DNA from: Methylobacter sp.
GTDB lineage: Bacteria > Pseudomonadota > Gammaproteobacteria > Methylococcales > Methylomonadaceae
Length of the DNA: 64,000 nucleotides
Reading direction: 5' to 3'
Assembly (NCBI GenBank): GCA_023229605.1
Contig: JALNYY010000002.1
Coordinates: 66,530-130,529 of the forward strand
The translations under genes were made by a program, and so were the position numbers. The notes under the pieces are model-generated. The model worked only from the letters and a program-made list of their open reading frames with translations, was not told where the DNA came from and ran no database searches. Shown one piece after another: positions 43,801 to 53,900 of this stretch. Numbering within the stretch: the stretch's first letter is position 1; each line of letters begins with the position of its first letter.

Positions 43801-45556
43801 CGAAAAACAAGCGTTACGCGATGCAGATAACCTGCTGTCAGATCTTAAATATGCCTGGCATCCCTTAGAGCAGGCTAAGGCGAAAACCGACGCCGGCATT
43901 GAAACAATGCAAGAGCTGGTGATCAGAAAATTCAAAGAAGGCTACCAGCGCATCGAGACCTCTAAAAGAGGTGTGGCGACTGCATACTGGATGGTAAAAT
44001 CGGCTAACGAGTCTATCGGGTTTAAAAGGGTAAAAATCTTCAATGCGTTCTTAAAGGCGGCTTTGGCTTACGGCGGTTCTGAACCGGGTGGTATGAAAAA
44101 GGCGTTAACTGCGCTTGGTATTGAGTCGGAATCGGCGGCGCTTACACCGGTTGAGTTGGTCAATGCGGCTTATGCCTTCAACGCCACAGACGACTTCAAA
44201 GAATGGCTGTCCGAATCTGTCGATAAAACTGAACAAAGCCCATTTTTAACCGCCAAAGCGATGGACGAAGCGGCCAAGCGCAACGGCGCGGATATTGAAT
44301 GGGGCTTCTTCGGTAGGGCAGCACTGGATAGCGTGGTGGGTGATGGTGATCCAGATATTGAGCTTATCGATGAAGATGAGTTGGGCGCAACCTTCGAGCC
44401 GGATAGCGACGACGGCGCTGTTTTTGACTCTGTTATACTGGATGGCGTGGATCAAGATGGATATGTCGGAAAAATCAGCAAGGACGGCGCTGTAGCTGGC
44501 AGAATCGACATTGGCGATGATGGCAAGGCGCTGGTATTTGTTGGCGAAAGCGGCGATGTACGGGTTAAGTTTGCCAGCGGGGTATCGGCTGGTTATTCGG
44601 ACGATGATGCGGTTGAAATGATTGATTCCTTGTTTAATGTTCCACAGGTCGATGCTGATATAATAATCGATCCACAGCCTACCCAAGAGGAAGAAATATT
44701 GCCAGTAATTGAGCCAGTATCCAAGGCCGAAGATGCCCAGGTTATCCCCACCGGCAACACTGAGATTGATAAACAATGGGCAAAGCTGAAATCACTCGCC
44801 GCCTTGCAAGAGCGCATGAAAGCGGCCAACAAGATCATCAAAAGCAAAACCCTGTCCGATGAGCAAAAAAAGCAGCAGTTAACGGCGGCGGGAGAAGATT
44901 ACGACCGCCTGATGAAACCAGACTTTGGCGGAAGAATCGGCTATGCCGATTATCTGCTGACCAACAACAACGCGGTAATTGGCAATACAAGAAAGCGTAT
45001 CGCCCAACTGGAGGCTCAAGAATTGGCAGAAAGCCTTGCGGCCAGCGGGGATCGTGAAACGTCGTATGATTTTGACGGCGGCGTTATCGACCTGGATTAC
45101 GGCGATGACCGGCTTCGAGTCCATTTTGACAAAAAGCCGGGTTCGGATATGATCAGCAAGCTAAAACAAAACGGCTTCAAGTGGTCATATACTAATGATG
45201 CATGGCAACGGCAGTTGACTGATAATGCTATTTCAACAGCCAATTATCTGTTCGGCACCCAGATTCAAACCGCAGCATCGGCCATGAAGGAAGAAGTGAA
45301 CAAGCCAAGGGGTGATGTTGTTGTCCCGGCAGCAATTAAACCTGAACAAACACTGGAAAACTCTATGAAAGCAGCTTTTGAAGCAGAACTTGACGCACTG
45401 AAAGCCGAAACCGATATTGAAGCTTTCGACCGCAGGCTGGATGAAATAGCCGGTCGGATTGAAGGGGCTGGGTTAATGGAAGAACTGGATGCTGAACTTA
45501 ATGCAGCGGCGGACGTTTTGACGGCATTGCTGGCTGAGGCTGAAAAAGCGGCTTAG
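40817..45556 (+). CDS. Giant polyvalent protein, pyrophosphatase-like and DarA-type regions
   Basis: 1579 aa. Residues about 30-160 are an inorganic-pyrophosphatase-like domain found in phage polyvalent proteins (RSYRTGLDQNGTRWTSRLAA, FPKTKGADGDPIDCFIGFYP). Residues about 255-370 (PEALQISDPFKSGGVLQVAA, VFELSDGQTVSIFFHNPDVD) recall the DarA anti-restriction family. A long coiled coil, alternating helical modules, and near 1440-1480 a 'RVHFDKKPGSDMISKLKQNG, FKWSYTNDAWQRQ' module typical of anti-defence polyvalent proteins follow. Such proteins are carried in the head and injected with DNA. It has its own promoter-like site and a strong terminator after it. Confidence 0.7.
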   Translation: MTENTIDTFIAIEAAAHTGAFGDNPMPTPTDAQAIAGNYKLGRVSIYGIPVSIEQPRHSYRTGLDQNGTRWTSRLAAHYGFFPKTKGADGDPIDCFIGFYPQAEYAYVINQHVSGCFDEHKVMLCFPDENSARLAYLQSYDRGWDGLHDLTVASISQLKWWLKNGNHKNPLLPNHLPYEGFETMTQQVTWDNAANPNGMSLDKLLYEIKRADSREGLIFDACTMADILEDSDQVMVLDALVTPYAKLQRKMDMLKIIMERTGGTIKPEALQISDPFKSGGVLQVAAVFELSDGQTVSIFFHNPDVDPKKIMPTDELISWKWLLNKKDVTIVVAPEKGVDLNVKQVAERIIRLAEKNSVAFQRANASRAAKMQGIEDIKTEITGLEAELKAVQHELEVAKVEVAKVEAEDRAANKADESAIDPTSPEGYAKIKGIGNMELRHQDALDDFFQGRIIAVRNALMDVGWSGVRQKGNYDLSKNGYVAKFNFKRVGAGANVVGYYVSVMGGKDIQAEVGDRLTGTPADVAASVDAVVTNSGQVTQANYPAQESNITSDTEITPQAEEAGAETSELNQATSFDKYMSDADGDLYGAAKNYFKAELQNKVVKTVIGDVHIIGSTLTEMKRGLKRDEIKANLFSFIEPILTNGSYKGKEELNKLRHDSFIAFHFFELDNIEIGEYLVNAGVTVAQRVSGELEFDLSAYGLGHSNEARWKKRIGANPLSRSRAEDELAPQEPGKPVLDSSIGLDNGGVNIVILKVFDKDGNELVELEDDIEQEGHEVVEHPPSESDTGIEQSLIDTYDATYIKVADKITTAVTEINWDAIIDTNTADIEARQLKEKVGNGEEIKQARKNLEDAGIDYQLAVIAELPGLSLYSQAIVNGRDAIDKIYDAGKNGLIKSGKEKLASLSEDATLEEKAAAVFAAKGIEGYNGERIISAIRDKNIEDLRSMLGNTDNKASRTVFEMATGIKLEKTVKGTLAQIDEWVGVTPEQRATIEAEKQALRDADNLLSDLKYAWHPLEQAKAKTDAGIETMQELVIRKFKEGYQRIETSKRGVATAYWMVKSANESIGFKRVKIFNAFLKAALAYGGSEPGGMKKALTALGIESESAALTPVELVNAAYAFNATDDFKEWLSESVDKTEQSPFLTAKAMDEAAKRNGADIEWGFFGRAALDSVVGDGDPDIELIDEDELGATFEPDSDDGAVFDSVILDGVDQDGYVGKISKDGAVAGRIDIGDDGKALVFVGESGDVRVKFASGVSAGYSDDDAVEMIDSLFNVPQVDADIIIDPQPTQEEEILPVIEPVSKAEDAQVIPTGNTEIDKQWAKLKSLAALQERMKAANKIIKSKTLSDEQKKQQLTAAGEDYDRLMKPDFGGRIGYADYLLTNNNAVIGNTRKRIAQLEAQELAESLAASGDRETSYDFDGGVIDLDYGDDRLRVHFDKKPGSDMISKLKQNGFKWSYTNDAWQRQLTDNAISTANYLFGTQIQTAASAMKEEVNKPRGDVVVPAAIKPEQTLENSMKAAFEAELDALKAETDIEAFDRRLDEIAGRIEGAGLMEELDAELNAAADVLTALLAEAEKAA

Positions 45557-45565
45557 GTAGTAACG

Positions 45566-45598
45566 AATGACGGTCACGATTGGTTGACCGTCATTTTT
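45566..45598 (+). terminator. Rho-independent terminator after the 1579-aa gene
   Basis: AATGACGGTCA and TGACCGTCATT form a perfect 11-bp stem with an 8-base loop, followed by TTTT. It sits between two convergent genes and ends the rightward transcript. Confidence 0.85.
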
Positions 45599-45614
45599 AC
45601 GTATTTTCGAGCGT

Positions 45615-45959
45615 CTAACTATCATTTTCACCAGAAATAATAATTCTCCATGCGGTTTTAATGCGCCATATTGCTTCTTTAGCAAATTTCTGAAATACGC
45701 CGTATTTGGGATAAACAGGCTCAGGCTGCATAATTTTGTAGCCATCTTCGCCATCTTCATTAGTCCAGGTTACTATCGGGAATGATGTGCTTGAATTAAA
45801 GCCAACTGCGACTAATCCTCCAGACCCGGCTTGTATGCTTTGGAGTTGTTCAATTTCTATAGGAAATGCTTTTTTTGCTATTTCCAGGTTTTCAGGTTTC
45901 ATAACAACATCGGTTCCATTTTGGAGCATGTCATAAATTATTTTTGCGGATTCGTTCAT
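45615..45959 (-). CDS. Hypothetical protein, accessory block
   Basis: 114 aa, minus strand. LQSIQAGSGGLVAVGFNSST and FPIVTWTNEDGEDGYKIMQP suggest a small alpha/beta fold, slightly like SMI1/KNR4-type immunity proteins, but I would not assert it. Its ATG overlaps the end of the upstream minus-strand gene by four bases, so they are one operon. Confidence 0.5.
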   Translation of the reverse strand: MNESAKIIYDMLQNGTDVVMKPENLEIAKKAFPIEIEQLQSIQAGSGGLVAVGFNSSTSFPIVTWTNEDGEDGYKIMQPEPVYPKYGVFQKFAKEAIWRIKTAWRIIISGENDS

Positions 45960-46198
45960 TTGTTATCCTGTTTTTGATTGGCAATTCTGGCCTTAATCTT
46001 ATCAAATTCTTGTTGATCCACAGTCACCATAATCGACGGTGGCGGCATTCTAATCTGTAGCCGTACCACCTCAGCAAAAAGCGATTTACGATCAATAATT
46101 AACGCCTTGGCAAGCGCCATGACTGCAAGTTCCCTAGTAATTTGCCCATATTCAACTTGCCTGACAAAATGGCGGGTAATATGGCAATCCAAGGACAT
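45956..46198 (-). CDS. Small hypothetical protein, accessory block
   Basis: 80 aa, minus strand. The N-terminus (CHITRHFVRQVEYGQITREL) is helical and the C-terminus charged (EFDKIKARIANQKQDN). Overlaps its downstream neighbour by four bases. No known family. Confidence 0.45.
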   Translation of the reverse strand: MSLDCHITRHFVRQVEYGQITRELAVMALAKALIIDRKSLFAEVVRLQIRMPPPSIMVTVDQQEFDKIKARIANQKQDNK

Positions 46199-46247
46199 TT
46201 TTAGAATATCATCCCATAGGTCGTTTTCTGTAAATTTGCCAGTTAAA

Positions 46248-46661
46248 TCACTTATTATACCACTCCACTACTTCGAATTCATGAGGTTTAGCCCAAAGCT
46301 TTTGACCGTCTTCAAATACTACCGCCACAGCACCGAATTTGTTTGTCCAGCATGGCAATACTTGGTCAAACTCTGCGGTTTTATAAATTACATCTGAGCT
46401 TTCAGGTGGTTCGATTTCAGCAACCCCTAAAAAGTTAGGGTCTGTTGTAACTCTTCTAAGCAAGCGAACTTTTTTAGGTACCTTATCGCCAAACGGATAG
46501 CCTTCGCCTTTTTCATGCAGGGCGGGGCAGTCAATAAGCGCAGTCGTAAATTCTGCTTGGTTTTGTAGCGCCGCCAAATTAAGCCTTTCAGCTATCCATG
46601 CCGCATCTTCAAAAGATTTGCATGTGCAAATTTGGGTGTCATTAACTCCAGAAACAACCAT
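46248..46661 (-). CDS. Hypothetical protein, accessory block
   Basis: 137 aa, minus strand. A possible Cys/His-rich start (CTCKSFEDAAWIAERL) and a beta-rich end (FGAVAVVFEDGQKLWAKPHE). Family not recognised. It overlaps the C-terminal part of a possible frameshifted ORF upstream. Confidence 0.45.
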   Translation of the reverse strand: MVVSGVNDTQICTCKSFEDAAWIAERLNLAALQNQAEFTTALIDCPALHEKGEGYPFGDKVPKKVRLLRRVTTDPNFLGVAEIEPPESSDVIYKTAEFDQVLPCWTNKFGAVAVVFEDGQKLWAKPHEFEVVEWYNK

Positions 46662-46844
46662 ATTTCCAGGTTGGCTCCAGCTTTGCGGGGTATGCTTTTA
46701 TCTTTGCCGATTACGGTATCCATAAAATGCAGGTGCAACAGTACGGCATCGCTTAACTTTCGCAGGCTCTTACGTAATTCACGCGCTTCTTTTTTAAGAA
46801 GTCTTAGTATCGTCTGAATTAGGGCTTTTCCATTGATCGGTCAT
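46592..46844 (-). pseudogene. Frameshifted small ORF (possible)
   Basis: An ATG at 46844 opens a 16-codon frame (TDQWKSPNSDDTKTS) that stops at a TTAAAAAAG run. The next frame continues without a start for about 65 codons as a protein-like sequence (KEARELRKSLRKLSDAVLLH, LHFMDTVIGKDKSIPRKAGA) to 46592. Joining them needs a one-base slip at the A-run. It could be a decayed gene, a sequencing error, or recoding. Confidence 0.35.
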
Positions 46845-46883
46845 TTGTTCGCTTAATCTTTGTGGTTACAGGTGTGTCACTCG

Positions 46884-47171
46884 TTATACAGCACCAAGCA
46901 GTACAAAGCCTTCTTCGTCGTTTTCGTCATCATCTTTAAAGTTATATCGAATCGGCACAAATCTTGGTGTCATGTTTTCTGTATCTCCAGAATTTCCAAT
47001 GAATACCAAATCATTTTCAGGAAATTTTTGCAGTAGTTCGATTAACTCTTTTGCAGTCCAGCTATTTCGGCATCCGAGTTCTTTAATTTCGGTATCACTC
47101 ACCACTTTGTCTTCGAGCGCATAGGCGTATTGCCTATTAAAAGCTTTCTGGTGTAGTTCTTGTAAAACCAT
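46884..47171 (-). CDS. Hypothetical protein, accessory block
   Basis: 95 aa, minus strand, with GGAGGG upstream of ATG. Trp- and acid-rich (CRNSWTAKELIELLQKFPEN, YNFKDDDENDEEGFVLLG). The pattern 'ELIELLQKFPEND' occurs in small phage proteins of unknown role that contain LxxLP-like motifs. Function unknown. Confidence 0.55.
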   Translation of the reverse strand: MVLQELHQKAFNRQYAYALEDKVVSDTEIKELGCRNSWTAKELIELLQKFPENDLVFIGNSGDTENMTPRFVPIRYNFKDDDENDEEGFVLLGAV

Positions 47172-47279
47172 ATTCCCTCCTAAATGTATACCAAAAAATT
47201 GGAAAAAATTGGGGTCAGGTCTTACGTTTTGCGCATCTTTTCAAGACCGGACCCGTTTCTTGCTTTTATAAAAAGGTGG

Positions 47280-47765
47280 CTATATTGCATCAGCCATCAC
47301 TGGCTCCCATGCGCTACGATCAACCGGCTCAACCCATCTCAGCTGCCTCTGCGCGTGTGTCCCACACCATAGGCATTCTCGGTGGTCGCCAGCCGTACGC
47401 CAGCGCGTGTCGTCGCCGACGAAGTAAATCTTGTGTTCCTGGTCAATGGCGCAGCGGCCTATGTCCGTGTAGCGATTCCAGAAGTCAGGAACTTCACGCA
47501 ACGGCCCAAGATTCACCCAGCACCTCGTTTCAGTCTTTGCGCCGTTACATAGCACTTGCATCAGTCGTGCCCCAAAAAGGTCGCCTAGGTCAAGCATTCC
47601 AAGCCACAGCGTCCCGTCCTTGTCAGAGAAAACCCGACTCGTCCAGGCACGGTGCTTCTCACTGCGCTTCGTTATCCAGGCGTGAAGGTTCGGACTGTAC
47701 TTCGTACCATTGCGTGGGTGGATCGCGTCCACGTCAAGGTTGTTAGCTTCTGTTGCAAGTGTCAT
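47280..47765 (-). CDS. Hypothetical protein with Cys pair, accessory block
   Basis: 161 aa, minus strand, with AGAGGA eight bases upstream of ATG. Higher GC than its neighbours. Segments NLHAWITKRSEKHRAWTSRV and ECLWCGTHAQRQLRW (C-x2-C) look like a real protein; the overlapping plus-strand ORF does not. First gene of the minus-strand block. Family not recognised. Confidence 0.5.
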   Translation of the reverse strand: MTLATEANNLDVDAIHPRNGTKYSPNLHAWITKRSEKHRAWTSRVFSDKDGTLWLGMLDLGDLFGARLMQVLCNGAKTETRCWVNLGPLREVPDFWNRYTDIGRCAIDQEHKIYFVGDDTRWRTAGDHRECLWCGTHAQRQLRWVEPVDRSAWEPVMADAI

Positions 47766-47919
47766 TTCGATTCCTCTGTGGTAGCACCTGATAATCCATC
47801 ACTCAAGCAGGGTGACGTATCCATGGGGACAGTTATAAACCCGTTAGCGTAGTAAATTATATATTCACAACATGCGCAAGTCGTCATCATTCAACATCCA
47901 ACAAACACCCCGCCATTAC

Positions 47920-47960
47920 AGGAAAACCCAAGATTCCACGCGGCATTCAGCCCTTAAAAT
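47920..47960 (+). promoter_or_regulatory. Phage promoter, AGGAAAAC-N27-TAAAAT
   Basis: AGGAAAACCC at 47920 (first base A instead of C) and TAAAAT exactly 35 bases on. It precedes the 2278-aa gene and helps fix its start: the TTG at 47963 would be untranscribed. Confidence 0.6.
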
Positions 47961-47992
47961 AGTTGCACAATCCAGCAACCAAGGCACAACGA

Positions 47993-50900
47993 ATGCCGTT
48001 ATCATTTTTCGAAAAAAGAGCCATCCAACGCGCTATCGTTGAGCAAAACAAAATCCTTTCCGGTTCGCCGTCATTTACCGTTAAGCGGCAGGCGCAAAAG
48101 GTTAAGGTCGAGGCTATGACTAAGTTGGGCATGGTTGTCAAGCAGCAATCAAATACAGAGGTCACGGAAATAGCGACTGTTGACGTAAAAATCGAAGACA
48201 AAACAATTAACGACGACAGAACGATAAATATTTTTAAAAAAGAATATCAGGGTTCTATTGCAGTTAGTTTTAATGAATTTAGAGACTGGGTGCGCTGGGC
48301 GGTTAGCGAAACAAATTCAATACCTGTCATGGCTTCAGGTAAATTTAGCGAAAAAAACCTTTCCGCAGCCGCTAAAAGACGCCAAGAGGACTCATTTAGA
48401 AGGACTCAGTTAAAAAAGCTTGGTTTTTCACTTGGCTCGTTCGCATCAGATACCCCACCAGATCAAAAAATAAAAAGAGTTTTTGACAAAGCATTTATTG
48501 AGCAAAACCTAGGCACTGATCAAACAAATATCGACAACTCAATATCGGATATTCAAGCAGGATTAAACCGCACTACTACCGGCCATTTTTACGACTTCGA
48601 CCCCAACCGAAAGCTAGCGCAACGCAAGCGCGAAAATACCCAGGCCATCGCCTTAATTCGGCAGATTGAAGCCGGTGACGTGGACGGCGCACAGCTCACC
48701 GACGAGCAAAAAGCTACGCTGGCGAAGTATTCCGGCTTGGGCGGGGCATTGGTAGGTATTGACGGGCAAAAGGGCAGTGCCTACGAATACTACACGCCAA
48801 AACCTATCGCCCAAGGCGTATGGGGCTTGGCCGAAGAATTGGGCTTTACCGGCGGCAAGGTTCTTGACCCAAGCGCCGGGGTCGGCATATTTAGCGCAAC
48901 GGCACCGGAAAGCGCGGTAGTCGATGCGGTCGAGCTGGACGAAACCAGCGGCTTAGTCAATAAGCTGGTTAATGGCGGCGTGGGTTCCAATGTCACTATT
49001 GCGCCTTTTGAGCAAGTAGCGGCTTCGACTCCCGATGAAGAATACGACGCTGTCATAACCAACGTACCGTTCGGAACCAACGCGGCTCGTGGCAACAACA
49101 AGATGCACGATAAGCGTTATCAAAAAGAATCGCTTCAATCTTATTTTATCCTGCGTTCGCTTGAAAAGCTTAAACCCGGTGGACTTGCGGTGTTCATTGT
49201 GCCGCCCAGCGTGGTAACCGGGCTCGGAATCAAAGAAACCAGTCTGCGTGTCCGGGCAAGCTTCGCGGCTGAATTCTTGGGCGCTTACCGGCTTCCCAAC
49301 ACGGTATTCGGCACGGCTCAGGCCGACACCATTACCGACGTGATCGCTTTCAGGAAATACAGCCGGGAAGTCGCCGAAAAAATAGCCGAACTCAAAGAGC
49401 AATCACCGGATACACTGATAGCAGCCAAGGTGCAATGGCCTGAATTTACCGAAGGCCAATACTTCAAGGGCGAAGGTCGGCGCTTTGTGCTGGGTGAGTT
49501 TATCCCCAAAATTGAGGGGGACAAATTCAGCCGTGACCAGATCGTCAGCAATGCGTCTATCGGCGAAATCGGCAAAATGCTGAGGAAGTTCCCCGGTTCC
49601 CGCATCGATTGGGCATTGCTAGACGCCACCGAAACCGAAGCCATCTTGTACAAAGAGGGCGACACCGTGACCCAGGCCGGGCAAACCTTGCAATGGACGG
49701 ATAATCATTGGGTGGCGCTGAAACACACTAACGACAATTCGGCGATTCTGGAATCCTTGGCGGCACTAACCAGCCCATATGCGGCGTTCCAGGCAAAAGC
49801 CACCTTCGATACCGCCGTTAAAGCGCGTGATTATTGGGTAACCGCTGGCCTGTCTCTGGATATTCCAAGCTGGCTCAGAGATGCCCTGTATCAGGTCGAA
49901 AAGCGCCCATCGAATGACCGGCAAAAATTCTGGAACGCTGGCGTTATCGGTTTATCGTGCGCCCAAGTGCTGGAAGAGCGGCTATCCGAAGAAACCGGTG
50001 TTAATTATCTGGAAGATTACCCGGAACTGTCTGAGGCCATGCAGCGGGTGGCGTCAACCGCCAAAGCCAGCGCCAGCAAGGTAGGCGGCGACATTAAACA
50101 GGGTTTGCTCAAAATCGGCCACCATTACACAGCAAAGGCCGGGGTTTCGGCGTTATGGCGGGGCGACGTGTTGCAAAGTGTAGCGGCGGCGGTGACAACT
50201 CACGATGCCAGCTTTGAGGGCTTGCTGTACAAAAACAAATCGCCTTGGGCCAACATCGAAGAAGCCAAGGCGATTTATGGCGATAGCTTTGACCCAATGA
50301 CCGATAGCGTGTGGTGCATTTCCAGCGACGGCCAGAAAATCATCCGGGCCGATGATTATTATGTCGGCAATTATGCAGCGTTCATCAAAAAAGTGGATGC
50401 CGATATTGCAGCGGCCACCGATAGGGCGGTCATTGCCAAGCTATTACGGCAAAAACTCGATGCTGAAAAGTACCTGGATAAGATCGATGTCAAGTCGCTA
50501 AGTTTCAACTTGTTCAGCCCCCATGTGACCCATGAAGAAAAGGCCGAATTCTTGCGCAAGTTCGGCTATCCCGCTGCGGCAGTCATTTATGACGAAAAGA
50601 CCGGCGACAAGCGGGTGGATATTGACATAAAGATAACCAAAAACTCGACTGGCCGGGACAAGCTTGCGAACCGTGTTGGCGATTACCTGAAAAACGGCAC
50701 GATCAGCTTGGGCGGGGCCGACACCGGCATGAGTACCGTTAAAGCCTTGGCCGAACTGAGGCGCATGGTCAATACCGCCAACGAGCAGTTCAACGGCTGG
50801 GTGGCGGCGAATCCGCAGATTATGAATCGGTTGGAAGGCAAAGCCAATGACCCGGCATTGTTGGCATTTAGGCTGGCCGATGATGAGTCGCCCATGCAGA

Positions 50901-53900
50901 TACCGGGCATGAATCCCGGCTTAACCCTGCATGGTTATCAGAACTCATGGGTGCGAAAGATGGGGCGCGATTTTAGCGACATCAACGGCTTTGATGTTGG
51001 GCTTGGAAAAACCTTCAGCGCCTTAGCAGCTGTGCAATACATACAAGCTATCGGCGTTAAAAATAAAACCATCTTCGCTATGCCTAATTCGGTTTTATCA
51101 AAATGGAGGAAAGAGGCTATAAAAGCCTATGCCACTATTGATGATTGCCTATTTGTCGGCTTGCGCGCGAACAAAAAAGGCAAGCTGGTCGTCAACGCCT
51201 CGTTTATTGATGCCGATTTATCATTGATCATGGAAAACCGGCACAGCAAAATCTTCGTGACCTTTGAAACCTTCGAGCGCATCAAGATACGCGACGCGAC
51301 CATTGACCGCTATGAAGCTTATTTGGGCAGTATTGACTCAAATTACGAAACCAGCCTGAATGTTAAGGATAGGGAAGAGGCAGACTCGAAAAAGGCCGGT
51401 ATCCGTGCGGTGTTATCTGGTAAAACCGGCGCAGCGCCATTTCTTGAGGATTTGGGCATTGATTCAGTAGTGATCGACGAGGCGCACGGCTTCAAGAGTT
51501 CGGCGCAGATTTTCAATACCAAGAGCGCCAAGTTTTTGTCCCTGCCAAAAATTGCGCAACGCGGCATTGATGCGCAATGCAAGGCTTGGTTTATCCGGGG
51601 CATGTCGCCCAGAACGGATGGCGTATCATTGCTGACCGCCACGCCGATAACCAATTCGCCTTTGGAAATCTATTCCATGCTGTCGCTGGCTAAAGGCCAC
51701 GATAAGGTCAACGCCATGATGCTAGGCATTAGAGGCGCTGATGAATTCATGGCGATGATGACCGATATTGAAAACCAAGATGACGTGACTATCGACGGCA
51801 TTGAGCGCACCACCAACGTGTTTGTTGGCCTTAATAACGTGGGCGTGTTGCGCCGCGCTATCGGCCAGTCATCAACCATCAAATCGGCTGCGGATGTAGG
51901 CGCACAAGTGGACTTACCGGACGGAGAAGATCATCCCGCAACGGTTGACTTGTCAGACGACACCGTTGACCGCTTGATGCTTTACAAGGATGCGTTCCGG
52001 TGGGCGATTGATGACCTGTCGGGCAAAAAAGACAATCGCGGCAGTCGTGCAGCTTATGATTCCGTTGCCGATTATTTCGGCGAAACCCAGGCGCTTATCG
52101 CGCATCCGTTCAACTTGATCAACAAGATGACCTTGTTGATTGCGGACCCAGAACTGGACAGGCGGGCGACGTTCTTTACTATTGCGCCGGGCAACACCGA
52201 CAAGGCTATTGCCGTCATCGAAGACTTTAACAAGAGAAAATTCAAGGAAAAGCGCGAACGAGCAGCACCATTTACCGATGCTGATGCGGTTATCAGTAAA
52301 AAAATGGTCACCGATGACGAAACCGGTGATAAATACGAAGAGCTGACTATCGAAGTTCGGGCGGATTTGCAGCCGGACGGCAAGACCATTGTTATCGATA
52401 CCATGGATTCACAGACCCAGTTGCGCTGGGATGAAATGGCAGAAAAGGCCGGGCTTGATCTTGATGTTACCATCCCGCCCAAGCTGGCTGCGTTGCTTGA
52501 AAATGTCCAATATGAGCAAGCGAACCCGCGCGGAATAGATCAGGAAGGCAACCACTCACCTATCGTCAAGCAGATAATATTTTGCGACATTCTGGCATTA
52601 CACAGCAAGATCAGGCGGCTTTTGTCCAAAAAGGCCGGTATTCCGGTCAGTAAAATCGCTATTATCACCGGCAAGACCAATAACACGCCCGATGAAATCA
52701 TGGCGGTGCAAGACGGATTTAACGCGCATGGCGAAGATAACCAGTATCAGAACATCATCGCCAACGAAAAGGCCGAGGTCGGCATTGATTTACAACAAGG
52801 CACCCAAGCCATTCACCACTTAACAATCGGATGGACACCGGATAGCAAAATTCAGCGTGATGGACGGGGTAAGCGGCAGGGTAACAAAACTGCCAAGGTC
52901 AATATATACACCTATGATGCGGATGGTACTTTTGATGTAGCCAAGCGCGATATGGTCAACAAAAAAGGCGACTGGATCGGCGAAGTTATGGCGGTCGATG
53001 GTGACAACAAAGTATCGATCAGCGGCGGCTTGTCCAAAGAGCAGCTGGAAGAGCTGATTAACGTAACCGGCGATAGCGCGGCCATGTCGCGCATCCAAGA
53101 ATCCGTTGCCGCCAAAGAAGCCGAAGCCAGGGCCACAACCAATATCGCCAAGCAAAAGGTTAATATCGACACCATTCAAAAACAGCGTAAGTTTATTGAC
53201 GACAACGACCCGGTAACGGATTTCATTATCCCTAAAATCGCCAGTCTTTATACCATCAAGAATCAAATCTTGATGATTCAGTCGCGCATTGACAACCCCA
53301 AGGCGACGGCAACGGCGGCATTCAAGAATCAGGCGGTATTGGGCGAACTGCAAGCGAAAGAGCGCGGGATCAGTGAGCAAATTAGCGGATCAGTCACGAT
53401 TAAGGCGCTTAGTGGCTACGGTACCAGCAGGCAGGAAACCGTTATTACGGCAGAACAGGCCATTGACCGATACAAAAGCGATTATGCGAAAAACAATCGG
53501 TACACCGCAGAAGGTTTTGCCGAAAAATTGGGGCAGACATATCAATATTTGATCGAAGTCACCGACGGCTCACCCATGCATACCGAATGGGCGGCAGAGC
53601 TGGCAATGGCGCAATCGATGATTGATACTGCCTTGAGCAATTTTACCCAGCAATCGAAGCAACCGGGCGGATTACCGGCAGAAGTCGGCAAGGCGTTTGC
53701 TGAGGGCAGGGGAGTTGAGCATAATGGCGAACTAATTACGGTTGGATCGTTCTTGAGAATTGATCCCTACCTTGCCATTATTACCGAACGTCACGGGCTG
53801 GTTGCCATTAATGGCGCTGAGCCACGCCAATTAAGTATTCCAAATACACTGGAATCAATTATCCTGCCCGGATCAAGCGATTACGAATCCTGCCTGATCG

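Noticed and set aside
47276..47746. Plus-strand ORF of 156 aa
   Set aside because: It overlaps the minus-strand gene 47280-47765, is Arg/Ser/Cys-biased like an antisense frame, and lacks a ribosome site; the minus-strand gene has one.
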